A stretch of DNA of 38,084 bases from a virus: IMG/VR virus record IMGVR_UViG_3300035661_000165, positions 1 through 38,084 of that record; one strand, written 5' to 3'. The notes beneath the pieces were generated by a model. That model saw only the letters and a program-made list of their open reading frames with translations. It ran no database searches and had not been told where the DNA came from. This document shows positions 1-6,326 of the stretch, piece by piece; position 1 is the first letter of the stretch, and the number at the start of each line of letters is the position of its first letter. The position numbers and the translations under genes were made by a program.

Positions 1-127
1 AAGGGGGTAGTCGGTTAGTGCCCCATGGTGCGTTTGTCCCACAGTAACGGACATTTTTCCGATGAATAGCTAGCAATTTCAATGTGTAGTGTAACATCAT
101 TGCTGGCATCTCATCGTGTTTGGAAAC
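1..127. repeat. Terminal direct repeat, left copy
   Basis: These 127 bases are identical to 37958-38084. An exact overlap of this length is what an assembler leaves when a circular or circularly permuted molecule is written as a linear contig. The unique genome is then 37,957 bp, and the two ends should be joined when reading genes across the junction. A physical 127-bp terminal repeat of a linear virion DNA is possible but less likely, because the repeat falls inside a small mobile-like element. Confidence 0.9.
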
Positions 128-163
128 GAAACAGGGTGTTGGGGCACTAACCGCCCACCCCCC
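2..163. mobile_element. Miniature inverted-repeat (MITE-like) element, 162 bp
   Basis: The ends are imperfect inverted repeats, 2-25 against 140-163, which share a G-run followed by an identical CGGTTAGTGCCCCA block. When the circle is closed, the element is flanked by the 8-bp direct repeat TATTTTTA (37951-37958 on the left, 164-171 on the right), as expected of a target-site duplication. The interior has no credible gene, so it would move only with a transposase supplied in trans. It sits at the 3' end of the Com-like gene and supplies that gene's stop codon. The G-rich ends and 8-bp AT-rich duplication resemble several IS families (for example IS1595), but the family assignment is a guess. 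A fold-back regulatory structure is the alternative; the flanks being direct rather than inverted repeats argues for insertion. Confidence 0.65.
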
Positions 164-332
164 TATTTTTAAATTGTGTCTTTGTTAGTAAAACTGCAAT
201 AACCCTTCTGCATCTCAAATGGCGGCAGCGCACTTTTATGTCGCAGTCTATAAGAGGATGCTGTGCAATGCTTCCCCTGCAAGATGGGCAAATGTGCTTT
301 TCCAATAATGCTTTTCTGTGTCTTTTTCGCAT
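147..332 (-). CDS. Com-like zinc-finger protein, 3' end altered by MITE
   Basis: A 61-aa basic protein with two cysteine pairs (C15-x2-C18 and C36-x4-C41) around a DIKVRC segment. This layout resembles the Mu Com translational regulator family and related small phage zinc fingers. I choose the ATG at 332, which follows a GAGGAG ribosome site 5 bases upstream, over the TTG one codon earlier. The last codons and the TAG stop lie inside the inverted repeat of the 162-bp element. If the element and one copy of its duplication are removed across the circle junction, the frame runs on for a few codons and ends at another stop, so the insertion replaced only the C-terminal five residues or so. It is likely still functional. 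Function is inferred from cysteine spacing only. Confidence 0.6.
   Translation of the reverse strand: MRKRHRKALLEKHICPSCRGSIAQHPLIDCDIKVRCRHLRCRRVIAVLLTKTQFKNRGVGG
164..171. repeat. Target-site duplication, right copy
   Basis: TATTTTTA, directly repeated at 37951-37958. With the contig closed into a circle, the two copies immediately flank the 162-bp inverted-repeat element. The match extends to 9 bases if the first base of the element is counted. Confidence 0.6.
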
Positions 333-402
333 CAAATCTCCTCAGATAACAAGACATCGGAACACGTCTAGTTTCACTCGCGGTTCAATTTAGTCGGTTA
401 TT

Positions 403-570
403 TTACTGCCTCTCTAAATCTGCCGCTGATTTAACAATAGCTTCTGCCTTAAATACATTGTGTGGAGATTTTATCTGTTCCACACAAAACTTGATAATTG
501 CAATATAGTCGGAATCAATCATGTTTTTATTGATACTCATCACTATGTCGAGTGCTGACCACTTTGCCAT
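403..570 (-). CDS. Small hypothetical protein
   Basis: A 55-aa protein that I do not recognise. The start at 570 is chosen over the ATG at 594 because GGAGGT stands 7 bases upstream of it and would lie inside the longer version. It is predicted to be mostly helical, with hydrophobic residues at regular spacing (around residues 8-35), and has no obvious motif. It is the penultimate small gene before the Com-like gene and is probably co-transcribed with it. Confidence 0.6.
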   Translation of the reverse strand: MAKWSALDIVMSINKNMIDSDYIAIIKFCVEQIKSPHNVFKAEAIVKSAADLERQ

Positions 571-600
571 TTGATACCTCCATAAAATAACCAAACGTTC

Positions 601-617
601 GAGCCGTTGTACGGCTC
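601..617 (-). terminator. Small hairpin between genes
   Basis: GAGCCG and CGGCTC form a 6-bp stem with a 5-base loop between the cysteine-rich gene (ending at 629) and the next gene (starting at 570). On the minus strand a T-rich stretch follows only after a gap of about 8 bases, so it is a weak terminator or an mRNA-processing hairpin. Confidence 0.35.
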
Positions 618-628
618 AACTCAAGCCG

Positions 629-856
629 TTACTCTGAAACGTGCGTAAGTACTGCACGCGCCAGAACACAAGCAGAACAGCGGCAACAGTCGTACTCACC
701 GCCCGTGCAACGCTGGTAATCCTCACCATATTCAACGTGGGGGCAGTCAGCACATTGGCCCTTGCCTTTGTGTGCTACCAAAACGGCTTCTGCCAGTGTC
801 CTGGTTACATCGGCTCTGCTTATCGTAGCCGCAACTGCCTCTATAATACAGTCCAT
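629..856 (-). CDS. Small cysteine-rich protein, putative zinc binder
   Basis: A 75-aa protein. The N-terminal half (about residues 1-30) is a helical alanine-rich segment. The second half carries CADC, then a single Cys, then a CCRCSAC cluster, which is enough for one or two zinc sites. The ATG at 856 follows an AAAGGA ribosome site. It is not assignable to a named family. It lies in a run of small early genes, several of them cysteine-rich, which in phages often encode host-takeover or regulatory proteins; that role is inference. Confidence 0.6.
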   Translation of the reverse strand: MDCIIEAVAATISRADVTRTLAEAVLVAHKGKGQCADCPHVEYGEDYQRCTGGEYDCCRCSACVLARAVLTHVSE

Positions 857-874
857 GTGCCTTATTCCTTTGTT

Positions 875-1012
875 TTAAGCTAAGTATACTTTACTTATTT
901 TGCTTATTTGGGGATCAGCCGACAGCGCACCCTTGTTCTTTTTGCGGTCACGGACATCCCTCCATCGGCCAGAAACTGCTGCACTTGTCGCCGTCAGGTT
1001 TAAATACTCCAT
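875..1012 (-). CDS. Possible overlapping small ORF, basic
   Basis: A 45-aa reading frame starting at ATG 1012 inside the 948-1106 gene, in a different frame, and ending 18 bases before the start of the next gene. The product would be basic in the middle (RWRDVRDRKKNKG) and may contain a short helical DNA- or RNA-binding segment. In favour: the end fits tightly against the next gene and the frame is open throughout. Against: there is no clear ribosome site, and most of it is antiphase to a convincing gene. Confidence 0.35.
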   Translation of the reverse strand: MEYLNLTATSAAVSGRWRDVRDRKKNKGALSADPQISKISKVYLA

Positions 1013-1106
1013 AACTCTGGAACGTGCTAGGCGGCTGTGCTAGGAACCGCCAGCAGATAGTACAGCTTGGGCATTCTGAGTTGTTGCACATTGATATATC
1101 TGGCAT
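948..1106 (-). CDS. Small cysteine-rich phage protein
   Basis: A 52-aa protein rich in cysteines and aromatic residues. The order is CNNSECPSC, then C-W-R-F, then FQSYGVF, then KCSSFWP, with a last Cys two residues from the end. I recognise the spacing (CP..C..RF.A.PS..QSY..F.P...KC..F.P) as that of a small protein common in phages of Gram-negative bacteria; its function is unknown. The ATG at 1106 is chosen because GGGGG lies about 7 bases upstream; a second in-frame ATG at 1091 would remove five residues. Metal binding is likely from the cysteine pattern but is inference. Confidence 0.65.
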   Translation of the reverse strand: MPDISMCNNSECPSCTICWRFLAQPPSTFQSYGVFKPDGDKCSSFWPMEGCP

Positions 1107-1277
1107 TTATAACCCCCGATATGTTTAATCAGCTTGGACTGGTTGAACCGGGTGCCGGGCTTGATACCGGCTTATGAGGCTTTCCCTTTCTCCCGCAGGA
1201 CTGACTTTCCTTGCGCTTTTCCTTCAACGCCGCCCCGGTAATTATTGACCTTTTTAGCGCAAAATCAAAACAGGTCC
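1107..1277. other. Gap after HNH gene, no confident gene
   Basis: These 171 bases lie between the HNH gene stop and the small cysteine-rich gene. Minus-strand frames stay open for 25-40 codons in places. One could start at a TTG and give a basic, serine/proline-rich 32-residue peptide; another has no start codon. None has a ribosome site. It may hold remnants of a gene disturbed when the HNH gene arrived. No clear terminator or promoter is visible. Confidence 0.4.
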
Positions 1278-1790
1278 TTACGCTAACTGTTTAACTGCAT
1301 CAATGAACGTCATGCCGTCGCGTCTTAATTTTGTAAGTCTTTGATAGTGTTTGGAACATAAGTTGTAACCCTTAACCTTCCCACTACATCCGTTTACTTT
1401 GCAAATATTTATAGGCCTGCTTCTGTTATGGGCTAAAAGACCGCTCTTATAATGCAACCTACTGTGTTCTGTGATGGTGATAAGTGATAAATTATCAACT
1501 TTATTATTATCCTTATCCCCATCAATATGATGAATTAAACACCCTTTTGGTATTTTGCCGAACTTTGATTCCCATACATAACGATGTAAAAGCAATCCTG
1601 TTTTTTCTGATCTATAGTAACCATGAACATTCAAATAAAATATGTCACCATCTAGTTCTATAACCTTATTTTTTCTCTGGCTGCTATGATAGCAATCTCT
1701 TGAACAAAACTTATTACCACCTCTTTTTGTGTAACAAAACTCAGACACAAATTCAGTTTTACAATTCTGGCAAATCACATGCACTTTCAA
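1278..1790 (-). CDS. HNH homing endonuclease
   Basis: About 170 aa. A zinc-knuckle N-terminus (CQNC and FCSRDC, about residues 7-33) is followed by a central HNH motif with HHIDGDKDNNKVDNL and a downstream H (about residues 85-115). A C-terminal cysteine/histidine finger (CKVNGCSG and LCSKHYQR) completes the layout of free-standing HNH endonucleases of phages. These nick or cut DNA at intergenic targets and spread by conversion. I place the start at the TTG at 1790, 5 bases after a GGAGGT site and overlapping the stop of the primase-finger gene (ATTGA). An ATG at 1805 would lie before that site and add five residues. It is a likely late addition to the replication operon. Confidence 0.85.
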   Translation of the reverse strand: MKVHVICQNCKTEFVSEFCYTKRGGNKFCSRDCYHSSQRKNKVIELDGDIFYLNVHGYYRSEKTGLLLHRYVWESKFGKIPKGCLIHHIDGDKDNNKVDNLSLITITEHSRLHYKSGLLAHNRSRPINICKVNGCSGKVKGYNLCSKHYQRLTKLRRDGMTFIDAVKQLA

Positions 1791-2353
1791 TGGGCACCTC
1801 CACATAATTCTTTTACGGCATTTATGAAGCTGTAGTTATCTCTCACCATCAGAATATCAATCGCGTTAAAGCTCTTACCGCACGGGAAGCAATGCGCTCG
1901 GTTTGCTTTTTTGTTGTAGCTCAGGCTCGGGGTCTTGTCGTCGTGACAGAAGGCCAGGGCTTTACCGTTCCGGTCGAACTCAATCAGGTTAGTGACTGGT
2001 GTCTCCTTTGCCGCTGCAATCATTTCATCCGTGATCTGCCCTTTAGGTTGTGGCTTATCGTAGTTGCTCAAGTTCTTTTCCTCCTTGGTGATCCGGTCCC
2101 TGAGTTGCAGCAACCTGATCAATGTTTCTGTCAGTAGGTAATCGGTTTTGGGATCGTCGCTCTCATGTTCTGCACACCAATCAATCAAAATCTGAAGCTC
2201 TGCTTTACGTTGACTCAGATACCTGAGTCTGATCATCATGGCGGAAGCCGGGGATATCCCAAACTCAGCGGCCTTGTCTGTTACCTGCTTCACCCTCATA
2301 GCCGGGGCAGGGGGGCTGAAGGCCAGCTTGATCGCCTCCCATGATGGATTCAT
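1787..2353 (-). CDS. Stand-alone CHC2-type primase zinc-finger protein
   Basis: 188 aa. Residues 1-125 are a helical region without a recognised fold. The C-terminal 60 residues match the CHC2 zinc finger of bacterial and phage primases: FCHDDKTPSLS (C136, H137) then AHCFPCG (C155, C158), followed by the helical tail NAIDILMV...FINAVKEL typical of that domain. There is no TOPRIM catalytic domain, so it is not a complete primase. It may serve as template-recognition partner for the helicase gene immediately upstream, whose stop it overlaps by ATGA. Gene order (helicase first, zinc finger second) is the reverse of the fused T7 gp4. A degraded primase is the alternative. Confidence 0.8.
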   Translation of the reverse strand: MNPSWEAIKLAFSPPAPAMRVKQVTDKAAEFGISPASAMMIRLRYLSQRKAELQILIDWCAEHESDDPKTDYLLTETLIRLLQLRDRITKEEKNLSNYDKPQPKGQITDEMIAAAKETPVTNLIEFDRNGKALAFCHDDKTPSLSYNKKANRAHCFPCGKSFNAIDILMVRDNYSFINAVKELCGGAH

Positions 2354-3216
2354 AGCGGCAAGTCAATCTTTTCGGGCAGGTTAAATTCGGGATTAAACTG
2401 GTCCTTGAATCTCCCGCTCTTGACATCATAATCAAGCGTGACCTTGCCTTGTCTCCCCATGCTCTTGAATTTTATTTTCTGCATGATTACATCGGCCTGG
2501 TGCTTTGTATAGTCGGGCCTGTTTACGCATATTCCAAAGTCTGCTTTAGCCCTCCACACAGCCCCGCCGTTGCAATCGTTTAGGGTAGGCACGGGGTAGT
2601 TTCCGTTTTTGTCCTTGGGGATAGAATGAGGGTGAATAACTATTGCCGTCAGCAAGTCATATTTACGGTGAAACTTCCTGATCGTAGTTAAGCACTGGCC
2701 GATATACAAATCATCACGACTACCTTGCCCGGAATGGTTTAATTCATTCCACGGGTCAATTACGATTGCGTCTACCGTGTATCCTATTTCGATCCGTTGC
2801 TGCACTTCAGCAAGTATGTCATGCAGCGCATATTTTGTTTCATCCGGGTGGACCCATGAAAAATGATCATTTACCCAGCTAACCGCCTCTATGATTTCAT
2901 GATCAGTGGCGGAAGTTAGATGTTTACCGATTTTCTTCTCAACGAACTTCTGTAAATGCGCCTCTAGGGGAAAATTCTCTGGGGAAAAATATAGCCATTT
3001 CCATCCATGAAGCACTGCCGTATTCACTGCTATTGCATCCAGTACTTCACTTTTACCGCTAGAAGGAACTCCGGTAACAATCATAAGATATTGCTTCGAT
3101 AGCAGCATGTACTCGTCAATCGAAACAAACCCTGTCGATACCCCTTTTCTTATGTTCCCGCTGCGCTTAATATCCATGAGCTTGCTGAGAAGGTTTTGAG
3201 GTTCAATAATAGGCAT
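2350..3216 (-). CDS. DnaB-like replicative helicase (RecA-fold domain)
   Basis: 288 aa, the size of a helicase C-terminal RecA-like domain alone. Walker A is GVPSSGKS (residues 49-56), Walker B is IVIDPW (151-156), and an IVIHPHS segment near 200 corresponds to the DnaB/Twinkle H-loop region. Further features fit motif H4 (NGGAVWRAKADFGICVNR, about 222-240). It is expected to form a ring helicase unwinding phage DNA at the fork. It lacks the N-terminal DnaB collar or primase domain. It is separated by only 3 bases from the upstream replication protein and overlaps the CHC2 protein gene downstream, so the three are translated together. Confidence 0.9.
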   Translation of the reverse strand: MPIIEPQNLLSKLMDIKRSGNIRKGVSTGFVSIDEYMLLSKQYLMIVTGVPSSGKSEVLDAIAVNTAVLHGWKWLYFSPENFPLEAHLQKFVEKKIGKHLTSATDHEIIEAVSWVNDHFSWVHPDETKYALHDILAEVQQRIEIGYTVDAIVIDPWNELNHSGQGSRDDLYIGQCLTTIRKFHRKYDLLTAIVIHPHSIPKDKNGNYPVPTLNDCNGGAVWRAKADFGICVNRPDYTKHQADVIMQKIKFKSMGRQGKVTLDYDVKSGRFKDQFNPEFNLPEKIDLPL

Positions 3217-3219
3217 ACG

Positions 3220-3798
3220 TCACATCCAGTCCGGCGTTATGCACTTGCTTGTTATGAGTTTTTGGTTGAGGTATTCTTGAAAATGAGTCGGCCGGTAAAG
3301 GGTACTTGGCCGGAGATATTGACTCATTTTTTCATCATCCTTCCATTTGGCAACCATTACCGTATGAACGTGAAAAAAATCTTCTTTGGTGAAACCTTCT
3401 GCAAGCCTGCCGTTTATAAACTCATTAACCGCCTTACCGGGTCTATAACTAAAACCGCCCTTGCTGTTTAGATCATCAAGAATTTCTTTATATGGTTTTT
3501 GTATTGTTTCTGTTTCTGTTACTGCTACTGCTTCTGGTTGAACATCTTTCAACATATGTTGAACATATGTTCCTTTCTGTTTAACACTTGCTTTACCTGC
3601 TTTTGATCGCAACTCTCTAAAATTATGAGCTTCTTTTATTATTTCTGCGGCAAGTGGTATTTTTGCAGTACCAGGATCATCATTTATTAAATCACTGAAA
3701 AATTGTATGAACCACTGCTCCCGGTTTGTTTCAAAACCTACCTGTGCCATCACAGCAAGCGGGTTGATTCGGTAAAAGAAATTTTTGCCTTTACTCAC
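3220..3798 (-). CDS. Replication initiator-like protein (phage conserved C-terminal domain)
   Basis: 192 aa. Residues 1-75 are likely a helical (winged-helix type) region. A low-complexity T/E-rich linker around residues 95-105 follows, and the C-terminal half (YKEILDDLNSKGGFSYRP through AKWKDDEKMSQYLRPSTLYRPTHFQEYLNQ) matches the conserved phage C-terminal domain found in replication proteins (Phg_2220_C type). Such proteins bind the phage origin and load the helicase, which fits the helicase gene directly downstream. The start is GTG at 3798 with GGGAGG 7 bases upstream. It lies just after a strong hairpin, so it may have its own promoter or depend on read-through. Confidence 0.8.
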   Translation of the reverse strand: MSKGKNFFYRINPLAVMAQVGFETNREQWFIQFFSDLINDDPGTAKIPLAAEIIKEAHNFRELRSKAGKASVKQKGTYVQHMLKDVQPEAVAVTETETIQKPYKEILDDLNSKGGFSYRPGKAVNEFINGRLAEGFTKEDFFHVHTVMVAKWKDDEKMSQYLRPSTLYRPTHFQEYLNQKLITSKCITPDWM

Positions 3799-3841
3799 TT
3801 GTTCGCCTCCCGGTCAACCGCCGTCCCGGTTGGAAATATAA

Positions 3842-3878
3842 AACCCCCAGGGATCAGGGCAAGTGATCCGAGGGGGTT
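3842..3878 (-). terminator. Strong hairpin terminator, with second hairpin upstream
   Basis: AACCCCC (3842-3848) pairs with GGGGGTT (3872-3878), and GGATCA (3851-3856) pairs with TGATCC (3864-3869), around a 7-base loop. On the minus strand the stem is followed by TTTATATTT, so it should stop transcripts coming from rusA. A second perfect hairpin lies just upstream in that direction: TGACGG with CCGTCA, 3887-3902, 4-base loop. The pair may act together as an attenuator controlling the replication genes downstream. Confidence 0.7.
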
Positions 3879-3999
3879 CTTGGTTGTGACGGTTTCCCGT
3901 CAGCATCCATCCATGATACACACGTTCTTGCCCAACGTGGTTTGATTCTATTCAGTTTTGCTGTAATTTACTTCAGAGCCTCTGAAACGTCAAGCAAAA

Positions 4000-4383
4000 C
4001 TATTCCTTGTACTCGTCAATTACGATCCAGACTCCGGCACCATTAACCGAATACTGCTTACTGGCTATGATTCGTATTACCTGACAATCATCTCCCCAAA
4101 CATGCTTGAGCGCGTCCATGACCGCCTTTGTGTAGTTGTCCAGGTCTGGTTTAACGGTAGGATACAACCGCTTAACCGACTTGGGCTTTGACAGGTAGAA
4201 CTTGACCGTCAAAGTCAACGGTATTCCGCCGGGGAAGGGCGGTTGTTCCTTCACCTCTTTTGCAATGTCGGCTTTCCACGCCTTTGATTCCTTGGGGTCA
4301 TAGAATCCGATCGTGTTTCCGCGCCGGAACGCTCTTGGCCGTCCCTGTGCCACTGGATCGCCATGAACAAAAATTTCAATCAT
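4000..4383 (-). CDS. rusA: RusA-family Holliday junction resolvase
   Basis: 127 aa, the usual RusA length. It starts with the family's N-terminal strand and GDPVAQGRPR. It contains KPDLDNYTKAVMDAL (D80, D82, K86) and WGDDCQV (D98/D99), which correspond to the metal-binding aspartates and lysine of E. coli RusA. The enzyme cuts Holliday junctions symmetrically as a dimer and resolves recombination or replication intermediates before packaging. It overlaps the upstream gene by ATGA and is followed by the terminator at 3842-3878, so it is the last gene of its transcript segment. Confidence 0.93.
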   Translation of the reverse strand: MIEIFVHGDPVAQGRPRAFRRGNTIGFYDPKESKAWKADIAKEVKEQPPFPGGIPLTLTVKFYLSKPKSVKRLYPTVKPDLDNYTKAVMDALKHVWGDDCQVIRIIASKQYSVNGAGVWIVIDEYKE

Positions 4384-4709
4384 GGCCGCAACTTAATGCT
4401 TCGTTCTTCAAGCATTGCACGAAGTAAGAAAAGGTAGTTCAGGGCATCCCCGATTTTCTCCTCCCAAACAGCCATATGGTGATGCTGGCTACGGTCCAGA
4501 TCGCCCAACATATCCCGTATACTCTGCCAGTGTTTGACCAACATTCCTTGTGCGGCGGCCTCCATGGTGCAGTTTTCGGTTTCGGCAATCTGCCGGAAGT
4601 TGTGCAGCCGATCATCACCCCGGCCATAGTCCTGATTCTTGGCAAGCATCACGCGACGGCACAGATCAACCCGCGCTTCAAAGACCTTTTCAAATTGTTG
4701 GCTGGTCAT
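4380..4709 (-). CDS. DUF1599 / MazG-like protein
   Basis: 109 aa. It has the AKNQDYG...NFRQIAE signature near residues 23-43 and a helical C-terminal half with HWQSIRDML and EEKIGDALNYLFLLRAML, typical of the all-alpha NTP pyrophosphohydrolase-related family (DUF1599) common in phages. A role in nucleotide housekeeping or modification is inferred from family resemblance; I cannot confirm the metal-binding EEXXE set. GGAGG precedes the ATG at 4709. It is translationally coupled to rusA. Confidence 0.75.
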   Translation of the reverse strand: MTSQQFEKVFEARVDLCRRVMLAKNQDYGRGDDRLHNFRQIAETENCTMEAAAQGMLVKHWQSIRDMLGDLDRSQHHHMAVWEEKIGDALNYLFLLRAMLEERSIKLRP

Positions 4710-4731
4710 TGTACTCCTCCTTGGTTTGGTA

Positions 4732-4875
4732 TTAACGATATAATGATCCCCATATTTCTACTATCTTACATATTAGTTTTTGAAGTCCTGCTTCAGCTTT
4801 TAAGTTGTCAATTGCGGACCTCACTTCAATAACTTGAGCAACATCATCGGGCAGTTCGATAGTATAGGTCTTCAT
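4732..4875 (-). CDS. Small hypothetical protein
   Basis: A 47-aa protein. It begins MKTYTIELPDDVAQVIEV, resembling the beta-strand start of ribbon-helix-helix or antitoxin-like proteins, followed by a helical remainder. It overlaps the stop of the upstream gene by ATGA (4872-4875) and ends 22 bases before the next start, so it fits the operon exactly. Function unknown; DNA binding is a guess from the N-terminus only. Confidence 0.65.
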   Translation of the reverse strand: MKTYTIELPDDVAQVIEVRSAIDNLKAEAGLQKLICKIVEIWGSLYR

Positions 4876-5198
4876 GCTTTATCCTCCGATGCTACCGCCT
4901 TCATGGTGCGGTCCCATGTGGTAGTTATCAGCTCCGCTATGTCGTCGTGGATCGCTTCACCAGTCCCCTTGTAAAGTTCCAGTACCGCCGTTTCGACTGC
5001 TTTGATCTTCCGGGCTACCCGCTTGTGCTGTGGAATATACCGTTCAAACAGCATCAGCAATATCACCCCAAGCGTGCCAGCCGCCGTTAGGCATTGACCT
5101 TCGGTAAAAGTGACTATCGTTAGTGGCTCGTCATCAATAACCGGCTCGTACCGGAAGGATTTACCTTTCACCACCCTCTTAAAAAGTTGTTCTGACAT
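4872..5198 (-). CDS. Hypothetical early protein
   Basis: 108 aa, unrecognised. Residues 35-52 (GQCLTAAGTLGVILLMLF) are hydrophobic and could be a membrane segment or buried helix; the rest is charged and helical. It starts at ATG 5198, overlapping the stop of the membrane protein upstream by one base (TAATG), and overlaps the next small gene by four. The close coupling with a predicted membrane protein suggests they may work together. Confidence 0.65.
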   Translation of the reverse strand: MSEQLFKRVVKGKSFRYEPVIDDEPLTIVTFTEGQCLTAAGTLGVILLMLFERYIPQHKRVARKIKAVETAVLELYKGTGEAIHDDIAELITTTWDRTMKAVASEDKA

Positions 5199-5467
5199 TA
5201 CCGCATCACCTCCATGACCCTAAGTAAATCATGGTAGTGTTCCATTTGCTCAGGCGTAGGGCTGGACATCCTGAACGCCTTTGGGCGTACCGTGTCAGCA
5301 CGGTAAATACGTTGCTCTTCCTCTGTTTCCACGGTGCGTACAATTGCGTCTACAAACATCCAACATATCAGCCAAACCAGAAGGACAAGTATTATTACCG
5401 AAATAATATTTGTTGTTCTATCGCTGACAGGTTCAACATTATGATGGTGAGGCAGATATTTTCCCAT
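5198..5467 (-). CDS. Single-span membrane protein
   Basis: About 89 aa. A short histidine-containing N-terminus is followed by one clear transmembrane helix at about residues 20-43 (IISVIILVLLVWLICWMFV) and a hydrophilic charged C-terminal tail. The start at 5467 is preferred to the ATG two codons earlier because AAAGGAG is then 7 bases upstream. Function unknown. Being in the early operon makes a role in host membrane modification or superinfection control possible, but nothing in the sequence shows it. Confidence 0.65.
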   Translation of the reverse strand: MGKYLPHHHNVEPVSDRTTNIISVIILVLLVWLICWMFVDAIVRTVETEEEQRIYRADTVRPKAFRMSSPTPEQMEHYHDLLRVMEVMR

Positions 5468-5507
5468 AACCATGCTCCTTTTGGTAAAAATTCAGCATCT
5501 CTGAATC

Positions 5508-6326
5508 TCAGCGCACAACTATAGTGCGGTCTTCCTTGTACTCAACTCCAGGAAGGAAGATACCCATCAAGGCCAGCTTCTTGATCATGGTTTCATCCCA
5601 TGCCTTGACTAGCCCCGCGCTGCCCTTGCCCTCTGCAATGGCCTTGATCAGAACCATTGGCTCAGTAACCGCCACGATATAGACTTTCTTCCCTGATACC
5701 CCGGATGTCTTCTCAACCACTGCCGCCGGTGAAATGTGAGCCGGTGCTTCTGCCGCCTCTTCAGCCATGCGCTGTGCCTCTGCCGCCTTATCCTCAAGCC
5801 CTTGAAGCTGGAGCCGTAAAACTTCAATCTGACGCTCAATAAGTCCTCGCTCAGTTTCGTTCAGGCAGTCATGCTCAAGAGCGTGTTCAAGAGTCTCAAC
5901 CTTTTCCGCAACGGTCCCGGCCTTTGAAAGAGTTGCAGCAATTTTCTTCTGCGCTGCTTCAACAATCTTGCGCTGTTCTTCTTCGGCCTTGATACGGGCC
6001 TTTTCCTGCTCGATACGGGCAAGGCGTTCCTGCTCCAGCTGGTAGAAACCCATCTTGCTCTTAATGATCTTCTCGGCCTCGTCAAGGTCGTCTGTGAAAC
6101 TTTTTTTTGTTGCAACAAGGGCTTTATGTGCTTGGTGAGCCGCCTTGATATGCACATCAAAGGTTGCATCCACCTTGCACCTGCGCTCCTTAATTATCCG
6201 CACGAAGTCCCGCGCCGCCTCTACGTGCTGCTGAGTAGTAATCACCATTGCTTGAGCATTCGCCTTGATCGGCGACACTTCCGCCTTCAGGGAATCGGTT
6301 ACAGTTGTTGAAAGTGCTGTTGTCAT
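5508..6326 (-). CDS. Coiled-coil protein of the recombination block
   Basis: 272 aa. Residues about 30-210 are rich in Glu, Lys, Ala and Gln and predicted to form long coiled coils (QEKARIKAEEEQRKIVEAA...). The C-terminal 60 residues (KKVYIVAVTEPMVLIKAIAEG...) look like a small alpha/beta domain. Proteins of this layout are often found next to phage annealing and exonuclease genes, but I know no experimentally defined role. GGAGG precedes the ATG at 6326, which overlaps the stop of the KTSC gene (ATGA). Confidence 0.7.
   Translation of the reverse strand: MTTALSTTVTDSLKAEVSPIKANAQAMVITTQQHVEAARDFVRIIKERRCKVDATFDVHIKAAHQAHKALVATKKSFTDDLDEAEKIIKSKMGFYQLEQERLARIEQEKARIKAEEEQRKIVEAAQKKIAATLSKAGTVAEKVETLEHALEHDCLNETERGLIERQIEVLRLQLQGLEDKAAEAQRMAEEAAEAPAHISPAAVVEKTSGVSGKKVYIVAVTEPMVLIKAIAEGKGSAGLVKAWDETMIKKLALMGIFLPGVEYKEDRTIVVR

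Noticed and set aside
1-127. True short terminal repeat of a linear virion genome (T7-like)
   Set aside because: The length equals a common assembly k-mer size and the repeat cuts through an inverted-repeat element whose flanking duplications match only when the circle is closed.
1-163. Integron attC site
   Set aside because: The inverted GTTAG/CTAAC core looks similar, but the two halves are in the wrong order for attC (GTT first, AAC last), and there is no cassette structure.
391-400. TAGTCGGTTA matching the element's inverted repeat
   Set aside because: Only 10 bases match and nothing else of the element is present; chance is sufficient.
4476-4832. Plus-strand ORF of 118 codons opposite the DUF1599-like gene
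   Set aside because: It is a shadow of the minus-strand gene, with no ribosome site and a jumbled hydrophobic product.
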